NCBI GenBank assembly: GCA_945952415.1
Contig: CAMFIF010000010.1
Coordinates: 1-64,000, forward strand
From: an uncultured Rhizobium sp.
Lineage (GTDB): Bacteria > Pseudomonadota > Alphaproteobacteria > Rhizobiales > Rhizobiaceae
Reading direction: 5' to 3'
Length of the DNA: 64,000 nt
The first letter of the stretch is position 1. Every line of letters begins with the position of its first letter. The translations under genes were made by a program, and so were the position numbers. Under the pieces are notes generated by a model. That model worked only from the letters and a program-made list of their open reading frames with translations. It was not told the DNA's origin and did no database searches. Below are positions 16,620 through 25,399 of this stretch, one piece after another.

Positions 16620-18065
16620 ATGCAGACCGTTTACCTCACCGGGCGGGGCGATTTCGGCGAATGGCGTGACCGGGCGCGCGCCCTGCTTCTGGCCGGCACG
16701 CGGCCGGAGGCCATCGACTGGCGGGTGCGGGATGGCGAGGCCGGGCTGTTCGCCGCGTCCCTGCCGGCTCAGGAGGCCAGTCCGCACGGCATGCCGGCCG
16801 AGAGGATGCCCCTTTCCGTGCCGCGCGCCTTTGTCGAGCTGGCCGAGTCGGTCATCTGCCACCGGGATATCCGGCGCTTTGCGCTTCTTTACCGGGTGCT
16901 CTGGCGCCTTCAGGCCGACCGCAGCCTGATCAACACGGCGATTGACCAGGATATGGCCGTGCTGAGGCTGATGGAGAAATCCGTGCGTCGCGACAGCCAC
17001 AAGATGAAGGCTTTCCTGCGCTTCAAGGAAACCCATCCCGCCACCGATGGCCGCCGGCGCTTTGTCGCATGGTTCGAGCCCGACCATTTCATTGTGGCCC
17101 GCACCGCGCCCTTCTTCCAGCGCCGTTTCACCGACATGGACTGGCTGATCCTGACGCCGAAGGGAACCGCCGCCTGGGACGGCGAGAGGCTTGACGTGAC
17201 CGACCGCGCCGCCCGGCGTCCCGATCTCGAAGACCAGACCGACGAACTCTGGCGCACCTATTTCCGCCACATCTTCAATCCCGCGCGTCTGAAGGTGAAG
17301 GCGATGCAGGCGGAAATGCCGAAGAAATACTGGAAGAACATGCCCGAGGCAGCCCTGATCCCCGAGCTGATCGCGGGTGCCGAGGCCCGCATCGGCGCGA
17401 TGATCGAGGCCGAGGCCAGGCAGCCGCCGGTTCGGCATGAACGGCGGAAATCGGTCGTGACCGGGGAAATGCCGGCCCCCGCGACGGGATTGCAGGCGCT
17501 GGCGCGCGAAGCCGCCGCCTGCACCCGCTGCCCGCTTCATGGGGCGGCCACCCAGACCGTCTTCGGCGAGGGCCCGGCCGATGCCGCGCTGGTCATCCTC
17601 GGAGAGCAGCCGGGCGATACGGAGGATCTTGCCGGCCGCCCCTTCGTCGGCCCCGCGGGGAAGGTGCTGGATGCCGCGCTTGCCAAGGCCGGCATGGAGA
17701 GGCAGTCCGCCTATCTCACCAATGCAGTGAAACATTTTAAATACGAGCCGCGCGGCAAGCGGCGCATTCACCAGCGGCCGAATTCCGGGGAGATCGCCCA
17801 TTGCCGGTGGTGGCTGGAGCGCGAGATCGAGGCGATCCGTCCGCGCGTGATCCTCGCCATGGGCGCCACCGCGGTGGAAGCCCTGACCGGCCGCAGCGAT
17901 GTTTTCGCCAGCCTCAAGGGGCGTCAGGTTCCCCTCGGCGAGGAGGCAGTGCTGGTGGTGACCGTTCACCCCTCCTATCTGCTCCGCCTGCCGGACCCCG
18001 AAGCCCGCGCCCGCGAAGAGGCGGGTTTCGAGGCCATGGTGGCACTGGCCGGCCGGCTTGCGTAG
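16620..18065 (+). CDS. UdgX-family uracil-DNA-binding protein with fused N-terminal DUF4130 domain
   Basis: The N-terminal half (about 1-260) of this 481-residue protein is the DUF4130 region found with radical SAM repair partners (RRFALLYRVLWRL, MKAFLRFKE, YFRHIFNP). The C-terminal half is a family 4-like uracil-DNA glycosylase. It has iron-sulfur cysteines (C301, C304, C395), motif GEQPG at 328-332, and the KRRIHQRPN loop whose His384 corresponds to the UdgX histidine that becomes covalently bonded to the sugar after uracil excision. VHPSY lies at 449-453. UdgX proteins therefore trap uracil in DNA rather than turning over. The gene is tightly coupled to the radical SAM gene, forming a repair pair. 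Confidence 0.93.
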   Translation: MQTVYLTGRGDFGEWRDRARALLLAGTRPEAIDWRVRDGEAGLFAASLPAQEASPHGMPAERMPLSVPRAFVELAESVICHRDIRRFALLYRVLWRLQADRSLINTAIDQDMAVLRLMEKSVRRDSHKMKAFLRFKETHPATDGRRRFVAWFEPDHFIVARTAPFFQRRFTDMDWLILTPKGTAAWDGERLDVTDRAARRPDLEDQTDELWRTYFRHIFNPARLKVKAMQAEMPKKYWKNMPEAALIPELIAGAEARIGAMIEAEARQPPVRHERRKSVVTGEMPAPATGLQALAREAAACTRCPLHGAATQTVFGEGPADAALVILGEQPGDTEDLAGRPFVGPAGKVLDAALAKAGMERQSAYLTNAVKHFKYEPRGKRRIHQRPNSGEIAHCRWWLEREIEAIRPRVILAMGATAVEALTGRSDVFASLKGRQVPLGEEAVLVVTVHPSYLLRLPDPEARAREEAGFEAMVALAGRLA

Positions 18066-18153
18066 AGGGAGACGACAGCGCATTTGCCCGCCCCGGATGC
18101 TGGACAAAGGGAGAAGCCGTGGCAGGATCGGCGGGACTGATTTGAAAGGACGA

Positions 18154-18939
18154 ATGGATATGGCCACCAATTCCCTCACCATCCCCGATCTTGCCGGAAA
18201 ATCCGTGCTCATCACCGGCGCGTCCACGGGCATCGGCGCGGCCCTTGCCCGGGCCTTTGCCGCGCAGGGCGCGACAGTCGGCCTGCATTTCAATTCCAGC
18301 ATGGGGGCCGCCAACGCGCTGTTGAACGAAATCAACGGCTCAGGCGGCAAGGCGCTGCTCTGCCATGCCGATGTGACCGACAGCGAGGAAGTGCGCCGGA
18401 TGGTGCAGGTCTTCGCCGAGGATGCGGGGGGCCTGCACGGCCTGATCAACAATGCCGGCGGCATGGTCGGGCGACGCAGCTATCAGGACATGGACGACGC
18501 TTTCTATGACAGCGTCATGGATCTCAATGCCCGCTCGGTGGTGATCGCCTCGCAGGCTGCCATTCCGCATCTGAAGAAGGAGGGTGGCTTCATCATCAAC
18601 ACCACCTCCGTTGCCGCCCGCAACGGGGCCAGCCTCAGCGCCGGCATCTATGGTTCCGCCAAGGCCTTCGTGTCGAACGTCACGCGCGGCATGGCCAAGG
18701 AACTGATCCCCTTCGGCATTCGCGTCAACGCCGTTTCGCCCGGCGTCATCGACACGCCCTTCCAGGAGCGTTATTCCAACGAGGCGCAGATCGCCACCGC
18801 CCTCGCCATGATCCCCATGGGCCGCCTCGGTACGGCAGAAGAATGCGTCGGCGCCTACCTCTTCCTCGCCTCGGAAAAGCTCTCCGGCTATATCATCGGC
18901 CAGACCATCGAGGTGAATGGCGGGCAGATGATGCCGTAA
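18154..18939 (+). CDS. Short-chain dehydrogenase/reductase (SDR), classical
   Basis: This 261-residue classical SDR has the cofactor motif TGASTGIG, the structural NNAG motif, a catalytic serine in NTTSVAAR, the YGSAK catalytic Tyr/Lys pair and a PG...TPF segment after it. The C-terminus (GQTIEVNGGQMMP) is complete for FabG-like proteins. AAGGA lies just before the ATG at 18154; a second in-frame ATG at 18160 has better spacing (removing two residues). Substrate cannot be inferred. It converges on the xsc gene across a palindromic hairpin. Confidence 0.9.
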   Translation: MDMATNSLTIPDLAGKSVLITGASTGIGAALARAFAAQGATVGLHFNSSMGAANALLNEINGSGGKALLCHADVTDSEEVRRMVQVFAEDAGGLHGLINNAGGMVGRRSYQDMDDAFYDSVMDLNARSVVIASQAAIPHLKKEGGFIINTTSVAARNGASLSAGIYGSAKAFVSNVTRGMAKELIPFGIRVNAVSPGVIDTPFQERYSNEAQIATALAMIPMGRLGTAEECVGAYLFLASEKLSGYIIGQTIEVNGGQMMP

Positions 18940-18944
18940 GCTGA

Positions 18945-18966
18945 GGGGCGCGGTCACACGCGCCCC
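18945..18966. terminator. Hairpin between convergent SDR and xsc genes
   Basis: A perfect eight-base-pair stem, GGGGCGCG (18945-18952) with CGCGCCCC (18959-18966), surrounds a six-base loop. There is no T run on either side, so it may be a weak bidirectional terminator or a stabilising 3-prime hairpin. Confidence 0.45.
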
Positions 18967-18977
18967 GGACTGCCCGC

Positions 18978-20759
18978 TTACTGGGCCACCCGCTGCGGCC
19001 GCATGTCGGCCGCATCAATGCCGGCGATGGAGACCGGCTTTTTCATCGCGTCACGGCGGAAGGGTTCGCCGAGTTCCTGGTTGAGGATGACCTCGATGAA
19101 GGTGGTTTTCTTTTCCCTCATCTGCCGGTCGATGGCCTTGGAAAGTTCCGAAGTGAGCGCCGCCATGGATGTAACCTGAATGCCCTCGATGCCGCAGGCC
19201 CGGGCAATGCCGGCATAGGAGACATCGAGATCGAGCTCGGTGCCGACGAAGTTGTCGTCATACCAGAGCGTCGAATTGCGCTTTTCCGCACCCCACTGAT
19301 AGTTGCGGAAGATCACCATGGTGATCGCCGGCCAGTCGTCCCGGCCGCAGGCGGTCATCTCGTTCATGGAAATGCCGAAGGCGCCGTCGCCCGCAAAGCC
19401 GACGACGGGCGTATCGGGGCAGCCGATCTTCGCCCCGAGGATCGCCGGGAAACCATAGCCGCAGGGGCCGAAAAGACCGGGTGCCAGATATTTCCGGCCC
19501 TGTTCGAAGGTCGGATAGGCATTGCCGATGGCGCAGTTGTTGCCGATGTCGGAGGAAATGATCGCCTCCTTCGGCAGCGCCGCCTGCACCGCGCGCCAGG
19601 CCATGCGCGGCGACATGCGGTCCGGATGGGCGCCACGGGCGCGCTCGTTCCAGGTCGTGCCCGGATCGTCGTCCTCGTGGTCCATGGAGGCGAGCTGCTG
19701 CAGCCAGGCGGAGCGGGTCTGGTGGATAAGGGCGGCGCGCGCCTCGCGGTCATGGTTGCCGGCCGTGTCGCCGAGCCGGGCGAGAATCTGTTCGGCAACC
19801 GCCTTGGCATCGCCCTGAATGCCGACGCTCACCCGCTTGGTCAGGCCGATACGATCCGCATTGATGTCCACCTGGATGATCTTCGCCTGCTTCGGCCAAT
19901 AGTCGAGCCCGTAAGCCGGAAGCGTCGAGAAGGGGTTGAGGCGGGTGCCGAGCGCCAGCACCACATCCGCCTTGGAGACGAGCTCCATCGCCGCGCGCGA
20001 ACCGTTGTAGCCGAGCGGGCCGACGGACAGCGGATGGCTGCCGGGGAAGGCATCATTGTGCTGGTAGTTGCAGCAGACCGGCGCGCCGAGCCGTTCGGCC
20101 AGCGCCGCCGAAGCGTCGATGGCGCCGGAAAGCACCACGCCCGCACCATTGAGGATGACGGGGAATTTTGCTGCCGTCAGCAGGGCGGCTGCCTCGTCCA
20201 GCGCCTGCTGGCCGCCGGAGGGCCGCTCGAAGCGGATGAGCTGCGGCAGTTCGATGTCGATCACCTGGGTCCACATGTCGCGCGGCACGTTGATCTGCGC
20301 CGGCGCCGAACCGCGCCACGCCTTCTCGATCACCCGGTTGAGCACTTCGGCGATGCGGGAGGGATCGCGTACCTCTTCCTGATAGCAGACCATGTCGGCA
20401 AAGAGGTTCATCTGGGGAATTTCCTGGAAGCCGCCCTGGCCGATGGTGCGGTTCGCCGCCTGCGGGGTCACGAGGAGCAGTGGCGTATGGTTCCAGTAGG
20501 CGGTCTTGATCGGGGTCACGAAATTGGTGATGCCCGGCCCGTTCTGGGCGATGCACATGGCCATCTTGCCGGAGGCGCGGGAATAGCCATCCGCCATCAT
20601 GCCCGCATTGCATTCATGCGCCGTATCCCAGAAGGTGATTCCCGCGCGCGGAAAGAGATCGGAAATGGGCATGAAGGCCGAGCCGATGATGCCAAAGGCA
20701 TTGTCGATCCCGTGCATCTGAAGCACTTTGACGAAGGCTTCTTCGGTGGTCATTTTCAT
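18978..20759 (-). CDS. xsc: Sulfoacetaldehyde acetyltransferase
   Basis: This 593-residue thiamine-diphosphate enzyme has family-specific landmarks. These are the start EEAFVKVLQMHGID, GIIGSAFMPISDLFPRAGI, the cofactor-activating glutamate (E49) in TAHEC, ANRTIGQGGFQEI, and the TPP/Mg motif GDGAFGISMNEMTACGRDDWP. Xsc converts sulfoacetaldehyde and phosphate to acetyl phosphate and sulfite, the central step of taurine, isethionate and sulfoacetate breakdown. The ATG at 20757-20759 follows a GGAGGAA site; longer starts lack one. The TauR-like regulator lies immediately upstream on the same strand, and a divergent acetate kinase gene can use the product. No taurine aminotransferase, dehydrogenase or transporter is in the window. 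Confidence 0.94.
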   Translation of the reverse strand: MKMTTEEAFVKVLQMHGIDNAFGIIGSAFMPISDLFPRAGITFWDTAHECNAGMMADGYSRASGKMAMCIAQNGPGITNFVTPIKTAYWNHTPLLLVTPQAANRTIGQGGFQEIPQMNLFADMVCYQEEVRDPSRIAEVLNRVIEKAWRGSAPAQINVPRDMWTQVIDIELPQLIRFERPSGGQQALDEAAALLTAAKFPVILNGAGVVLSGAIDASAALAERLGAPVCCNYQHNDAFPGSHPLSVGPLGYNGSRAAMELVSKADVVLALGTRLNPFSTLPAYGLDYWPKQAKIIQVDINADRIGLTKRVSVGIQGDAKAVAEQILARLGDTAGNHDREARAALIHQTRSAWLQQLASMDHEDDDPGTTWNERARGAHPDRMSPRMAWRAVQAALPKEAIISSDIGNNCAIGNAYPTFEQGRKYLAPGLFGPCGYGFPAILGAKIGCPDTPVVGFAGDGAFGISMNEMTACGRDDWPAITMVIFRNYQWGAEKRNSTLWYDDNFVGTELDLDVSYAGIARACGIEGIQVTSMAALTSELSKAIDRQMREKKTTFIEVILNQELGEPFRRDAMKKPVSIAGIDAADMRPQRVAQ

Positions 20760-20866
20760 GGGGCGCGCTTCCTCCGGATGGGTCCTGTTTGAGGAAGAGC
20801 TAAGCCGCTCGGCTGCCCGGCGCGTAGTGCCAGATGCGGCCAATCCAAGGGCCGCTTCGGCCGATG

Positions 20867-22342
20867 TCATGGGTCCAGTTCGATCTCCCGCGCCAGCCCG
20901 GCGAGAATTTCCACCCCGCGTTCGATCCGGTCCGTCGGAATGGAAGAAAAGCCCATGCGGAAATGGTTGTCATGCCCTTCCGGTTCGGCAAAGAAAATGT
21001 CGCCGGGCTCGATGAGCACGCCCTTGCGCAGGGCCGCGGTTGCCAGCCGCTGGCCATGCAGGCTTTCGGGGCCCGTCAGCCAGCAGGAGGTGCCGCCGAA
21101 CCGGCTTTCCGGCGTCCAACCAGGAAAATGCGCGGCAAGCGCGCGGGAGAGAATGGCCTGCCGCTCCCGATAGGTACGATGCAGCCGACCGATCAGCCGG
21201 TCGTGATAGCCGAGCGCCAGGAAAATCGCGGCAACCCGCTGGTTGTTGCCGGGCGGATGGCGCAGCATCAGCCGCCGCAGCGCCCGCGCCTCCGCGATGA
21301 TCTCCGGCGCCGCCACGAGATAGCCCAGTCTCAGGCCCGGCATCAGCGATTTCGACAGGCTGCCGACATAGATGACGGGATCGTTCCCATCGAGCGCCTT
21401 CAGCGCCGGGGTCGGCTCCGAGAGGTAGTTTGCCTCGAATTCGTAATCGTCCTCGACGATCAGCCGGTTGCCGCGGCGAGCCCAGTCGAGCAGCGCCCGG
21501 CGCCGCTCGATCCCCATGGTCACGCCGGTCGGAAACTGGTGGCTGGGGGTGGCAAAGACGATGTCGCAGCGCTCCAGCGCCCCGCCAAGCACCAGCCCGC
21601 CGCCATCCACCGGCAGCGGCAGCACTGAACCCGCATGGAGCGAGAAGATGTTGCGCGCATCGGGATAGCCGGGATCTTCCACGCCTACCACACTCTCCGG
21701 CCGGCAGAAGAGCTTGCCGATGAGATAGAGCGCATTCTGCGCCCCGAGGGTGACGAGAATCTCGTCCCGCCCCGCCTGAATGCCCCGCCGCGGCAGAAGC
21801 CGCTGGCGGATCTGGTCGATCAGCATCGGATCGTCTTCGGTGAACCGGTCGTCCGTCCAGGCATCCAGCCATTTGCGGTTCATGGATTGTCGGGTGCATT
21901 CACGCCATTCGGCAATGGGAAAGAGTGCCGGATCCGCCTGCCCATAGATGAAGGGATAGGGATAATCATGCCAGTTCAGCGGCTTGTCGATGTTTCGCTG
22001 CCGGCTTGGACGGGTGGCGAAGAGCTTCGCGAAATCCGGCCTTTCGCCCTCCCGCGCGGGCCGCGGCAGCGGCTGCGGCGTGGCAAGCAGCGCCGCATCG
22101 CCCGCCACATAGAAACCCGATCGGTCGCGGGCTTCCAGATAGCCGTCATCCACCATGGAAAGATAGGCAAGCGTCACCGTATTGCGCGAAACCATCAGCC
22201 GCCGCGCGAGATCCCGGGTGGAGGGGGTGGGTGAGCCGGGCGGCAGAAGCCCGGACAGGATCGCATTGACCAGCGTTGCCCGGATCTGGCTCTGCAGCGT
22301 CGCCTGCTGGGTGCGGTCAATGTCGAAAATCAGTTCGCGCAA
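20867..22342 (-). CDS. tauR: MocR-type GntR/aminotransferase regulator, TauR-like
   Basis: This 491-residue protein has an N-terminal winged helix (about 12-75, with STRDLARRLMVSRNTVTLAY) fused to a type I aminotransferase-like domain. Its PLP lysine lies in YVGSLSKSLMPGLRLGY and its phosphate-binding region at VTLGAQNALYLI. This is the MocR architecture; TauR of Rhodobacter is the MocR activator of taurine genes, and proximity to xsc supports the same role. The start is a TTG at 22340-22342, set by GGAGG six bases upstream. It is divergent from ackA, with about 137 bases between, and followed by xsc 107 bases downstream. The taurine inducer is inferred from context. Confidence 0.88.
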   Translation of the reverse strand: MRELIFDIDRTQQATLQSQIRATLVNAILSGLLPPGSPTPSTRDLARRLMVSRNTVTLAYLSMVDDGYLEARDRSGFYVAGDAALLATPQPLPRPAREGERPDFAKLFATRPSRQRNIDKPLNWHDYPYPFIYGQADPALFPIAEWRECTRQSMNRKWLDAWTDDRFTEDDPMLIDQIRQRLLPRRGIQAGRDEILVTLGAQNALYLIGKLFCRPESVVGVEDPGYPDARNIFSLHAGSVLPLPVDGGGLVLGGALERCDIVFATPSHQFPTGVTMGIERRRALLDWARRGNRLIVEDDYEFEANYLSEPTPALKALDGNDPVIYVGSLSKSLMPGLRLGYLVAAPEIIAEARALRRLMLRHPPGNNQRVAAIFLALGYHDRLIGRLHRTYRERQAILSRALAAHFPGWTPESRFGGTSCWLTGPESLHGQRLATAALRKGVLIEPGDIFFAEPEGHDNHFRMGFSSIPTDRIERGVEILAGLAREIELDP

Positions 22343-22357
22343 TCGGACCTCCGCCCC

Positions 22358-22385
22358 TCTGGCACCAGCAAATCAATCATCTGGC
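22358..22385. promoter_or_regulatory. Candidate MocR operator: direct repeats between regulator and ackA
   Basis: TCTGGC occurs at 22358-22363 and again at 22380-22385, 22 bp apart, which is two helical turns. MocR regulators, including TauR, bind pairs of direct repeats in the divergent promoter region. The repeats are short, so chance is not excluded. Confidence 0.35.
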
Positions 22386-22479
22386 TCTATTCGCCGCAAG
22401 GGCCAACGCACACTATCCCCAGCGGCGGGATAGGGGCTATTGTCCGGCCCGCCCGTCAACCGAAGAAGAGTGCGCCCGC

Positions 22480-23652
22480 GTGTCCGTCGAAAAAGCCTAT
22501 CTTGCCGTCAATAGCGGCTCCTCCTCCGTCAAGATCGCGGTCTTCGACGATGCGCTCCGGCGGATCGGCGAGGCGGAGGCGGCCCGCATCAACACGGCCG
22601 AACCGGTCACGCTCGCCTTTTCCGGGTTCGACGGGCTCGGGAGCGAAAGCCTGCCCGCCGGCTCCACCCATGCGGACGCCATTGCCCGGCTGGCGGAAGC
22701 GGTGCTCTCTCTCTGCGGTGAAAGGCTCGCCGGCATCGGCCACCGCGTGGTGCATGGCGGCGAAAGGCGCGCCGATCCGCTGCTCATCGATGCGGCGCTG
22801 ATGGAGGAAATGGAGGCGCTAGCCGTGCTCGCGCCCCTCCACCAGCCCCATAATCTCACCGGCATCCGTCTGCTGGGCGCGCGTTTTCCCGGCCTGCCCC
22901 AGGTCGCCTGTTTCGATACGGGCTTCCATCGCACCATCCCCGAAAAGCGCCAGCGCTATGGCCTGCCGCCGGCCTATGCGGCGCGGGGGCTGAGAGCCTA
23001 TGGTTTCCATGGGCTCTCCTGCACCCATGTGGTGGAACGCTTCGCAGACATCACCGGCACGCCCCTGCCGGAAAGGCTCGCCATCGCCCATCTCGGCAAC
23101 GGAGCGAGCGTGACGGGCGTTTCAGGCGGCCGCTCGGTCTATAATTCCATGGGCTTTACCCCCATCGACGGGCTGATCATGGGCCAGCGCTCCGGTCATC
23201 TCGATCCCGGCGCCGTGCTCTGGCTGGTGGAGGACATGAAGGGCGATGTGGCGGCCGTCTCGGCGCTCATCAACCGGAAATCCGGCCTGCTTGGCCTGTC
23301 CGGCGAAAGTTCCGACATGCGCACCCTGCTTGCCAGCACCAGGCCGGAAGCGGCCCTGGCGCTCGACATGTTCGTGGATCGGGTGGTGCGGGAAGTGGCG
23401 GCCGCGGCCGCCGCCGCCGCCGGCTTGGATGCGCTCGTCTTCACCGGGGGCATCGGCAGCGGTGCGGCCCTTATCCGGGAGCGGGTGATGCGCGATCTCG
23501 CCTGGCTCGGGATCGCACCGGACGAGGCGGCCAATCAGGGCAATTCGACGCCGTGCCTGACCCTTCCGGGATCCCGCGTCAGCGCCTGGCGCATTCATGC
23601 GGATGAGGAACAGGTGATCTGCCGCGCCGTGAAGGCATTGGTTCAGCCGTGA
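22480..23652 (+). CDS. ackA: Acetate kinase
   Basis: This 390-residue enzyme has the acetokinase signatures AVNSGSSSVK near the N-terminus, GHRVVHGG, CFDTGFHRTIP, YGFHGLSCTHV, AHLGNGASV, GFTPIDGLIMGQRSGHLDPG and FTGGIGSG. It converts acetyl phosphate and ADP to acetate and ATP in the cytoplasm. The likely start is GTG at 22480, which gives normal family length; the frame is open upstream to 22276 but without a family-like sequence. Its divergence from the TauR-like regulator and closeness to xsc suggest that acetyl phosphate made by Xsc is routed here. Many xsc clusters use phosphotransacetylase (pta) instead, and none is visible here. Confidence 0.94.
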   Translation: MSVEKAYLAVNSGSSSVKIAVFDDALRRIGEAEAARINTAEPVTLAFSGFDGLGSESLPAGSTHADAIARLAEAVLSLCGERLAGIGHRVVHGGERRADPLLIDAALMEEMEALAVLAPLHQPHNLTGIRLLGARFPGLPQVACFDTGFHRTIPEKRQRYGLPPAYAARGLRAYGFHGLSCTHVVERFADITGTPLPERLAIAHLGNGASVTGVSGGRSVYNSMGFTPIDGLIMGQRSGHLDPGAVLWLVEDMKGDVAAVSALINRKSGLLGLSGESSDMRTLLASTRPEAALALDMFVDRVVREVAAAAAAAAGLDALVFTGGIGSGAALIRERVMRDLAWLGIAPDEAANQGNSTPCLTLPGSRVSAWRIHADEEQVICRAVKALVQP

Positions 23653-23653
23653 A

Positions 23654-23675
23654 AAAGCCGCCCGAAGGCGGCTTT
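23654..23675 (-). terminator. Shared terminator between ackA and the ABC transporter operon
   Basis: AAAGCCGCC (23654-23662) pairs with GGCGGCTTT (23667-23675). On the minus strand the stem runs into TTTTT, so it mainly ends the transporter operon; on the + strand it overlaps the end of ackA. Confidence 0.8.
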
Positions 23676-23682
23676 CCCGAAC

Positions 23683-24504
23683 TTATTCGTCATCGGCCGG
23701 CGGCGGCCCCAGCGCTTCCAGCGCCGCCTGCTTGCGCCGGCGCGAAATCTCATAGGCAATGGCGCCAATCAGCGTCACCCCGATCAGGATCACCGCCAGC
23801 GCATTGATCGTCGGCGTGATGCCGCTTCGCACCTTCGAGAAGACATAGACGGTCATCGTGTCATAGGGGCCGCGGGTGAAGAGCGTCACGTTGAAATTCT
23901 CGATCGACTGGAAGAAGGCGATCGCCGCGCCCGCCCCGAGCGCCGGATAGAGATGCGGCAGCAGAATGCGGCGAAGCACCGTCGCATGGCTTGCGCCGAG
24001 ATCGAGTGCGGCCTCTTCCAGCGACCGGTCGAAACTCTGCAGCCGTGCCAGCACCAGCAGCATGACGAAGGCGGCGATATAGGATACCTGGCCAAGCACA
24101 GAGAGATGCAGGCCCGCCGGCACCGAGAAGCGGTTCCAGAAGAGCAGGGTGGAAATGCCGATGACGGCACCCGGGGTGAGGATCGGCGCCACCATCAGGC
24201 TGTAGAGGGTGGAGCGCACCCAGCCGCCCAGGCTGTTGACGAGGATCGCCGCCGCCGCCCCGATGGGCACGGAAAGCGCCACCACGGCCAGCGCCACCAG
24301 CAGCGTGTTCTTGAACGAGTTGAGGAGACGGGGATCGTTCCAGAGCTCGATGAACCAGTTCCAGGTAAAGCCCGCCCAGGGAAACACAGAGGGGAACCGG
24401 GAATTGTTGAAGGCCGCTCCGCCCATCACCACGAGCGGCAGCAGGAGATAGGCGAGGAAGATCAGGAGATAGAGGCGGAAGAGCCAGTCGGATTTGCGTG
24501 TCAT
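23683..24504 (-). CDS. ABC transporter permease, polyamine (PotC)-type
   Basis: This 273-residue integral membrane protein has about six helices. Its EAA-loop segment (SLEEAALDLGASHATVLRRILLPHL) contacts the ATPase in importers of the spermidine/putrescine family. The start at 24504 follows a G-rich site; a longer frame to 24525 would overlap the upstream permease gene. It is the last gene of the agmatinase/ABC unit. It pairs with the other permease as a heterodimer in the inner membrane. Confidence 0.9.
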   Translation of the reverse strand: MTRKSDWLFRLYLLIFLAYLLLPLVVMGGAAFNNSRFPSVFPWAGFTWNWFIELWNDPRLLNSFKNTLLVALAVVALSVPIGAAAAILVNSLGGWVRSTLYSLMVAPILTPGAVIGISTLLFWNRFSVPAGLHLSVLGQVSYIAAFVMLLVLARLQSFDRSLEEAALDLGASHATVLRRILLPHLYPALGAGAAIAFFQSIENFNVTLFTRGPYDTMTVYVFSKVRSGITPTINALAVILIGVTLIGAIAYEISRRRKQAALEALGPPPADDE

Positions 24505-24514
24505 GGCCGCCCCC

Positions 24515-25399
24515 TCACTTCGCAATGTCGGAAAGCTTCACGCGGAAGAGCCGCATGACGACGGTGACGAAGACGGTGCAGAGGATCAGCAGCAGGAAGG
24601 CATAGGCCGAGCCCGTGTTCCAGTCCTGCGATTCGAACATCCATTGCTGGATGATTTCGGTGAACCAGCGGGAGGTCGTGGAGGCGAGCAGCGTCGGCAC
24701 CAGGATGGACCCGGCGGCCAGCATGAACACCATCACCGAGCCCGAGGCTATGCCGGGTTTGGCATGGGGCAGGATGACCCGCCAGTGGATCTGCCACCAG
24801 CGCGCGCCCAGATCGTCTGCCGCTTCGATCTGGTTCGTATCCAGCGACTGGATCGCATTGTAGATCGGAAACAGCATGAAGAGCACATAGGTATAGACAA
24901 GGCCGATGATGACGCTGCGGAAGCCCATCATCCAGCGGATCGGCTTTTCGATGATGCCGATATCGATGAGGAAGATGTTGAGCGGCCCCTTCAGCGACAG
25001 GATGATGAACCAGGCGAAAGAGCGCATCACCTCGCTCACCCACAGCGGCACGGTCATCAAGAGGAAGATGGTCGGCAGGCTCTTCGGCGAGGCTTTCTTC
25101 GAGAGATAATAGGCGAGCGGATAGGCGATGAGGAAGCAGAGGAAGGTGACGATGCTCGAATAGATGATCGTCCAGAAGAAGACGGTCACATGGATCGGGC
25201 TCTGGAGGAAGGTCAGGTAATTCCGGATCGTATAGACATCCTTCGGTCCCCCCACGTCCGAGATCGGCAGATAGAGGCGGAAGGAATTCTCGAAGAGATA
25301 GAGGTTCGGCAGGATCACCAGGATCAGCAGCCAGAAGGCGGTGAGCAGGCAGAAGGCGGCGGTCAGCCCCTTGCCATAGCGGCGGTAGAGATCCTCCAT
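24515..25399 (-). CDS. ABC transporter permease, polyamine (PotB)-type
   Basis: This 294-residue membrane protein has a first helix near 12-32 (AAFCLLTAFWLLILVILPNLY), further helices, and an EAA-like loop (QIEAADDLGARWWQIHWRVILPHAKPG) typical of PotB/PotH permeases. Its start overlaps the ATPase stop in an ATGA, and its stop is ten bases before the next permease, so the three genes are translated as a unit. Substrate is inferred from context: a polyamine or guanidino compound. Confidence 0.9.
   Translation of the reverse strand: MEDLYRRYGKGLTAAFCLLTAFWLLILVILPNLYLFENSFRLYLPISDVGGPKDVYTIRNYLTFLQSPIHVTVFFWTIIYSSIVTFLCFLIAYPLAYYLSKKASPKSLPTIFLLMTVPLWVSEVMRSFAWFIILSLKGPLNIFLIDIGIIEKPIRWMMGFRSVIIGLVYTYVLFMLFPIYNAIQSLDTNQIEAADDLGARWWQIHWRVILPHAKPGIASGSVMVFMLAAGSILVPTLLASTTSRWFTEIIQQWMFESQDWNTGSAYAFLLLILCTVFVTVVMRLFRVKLSDIAK

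Noticed and set aside
16524-18464. A long minus-strand frame opposite the UdgX gene
   Set aside because: Antisense to a well-supported UdgX gene with no motif of its own.
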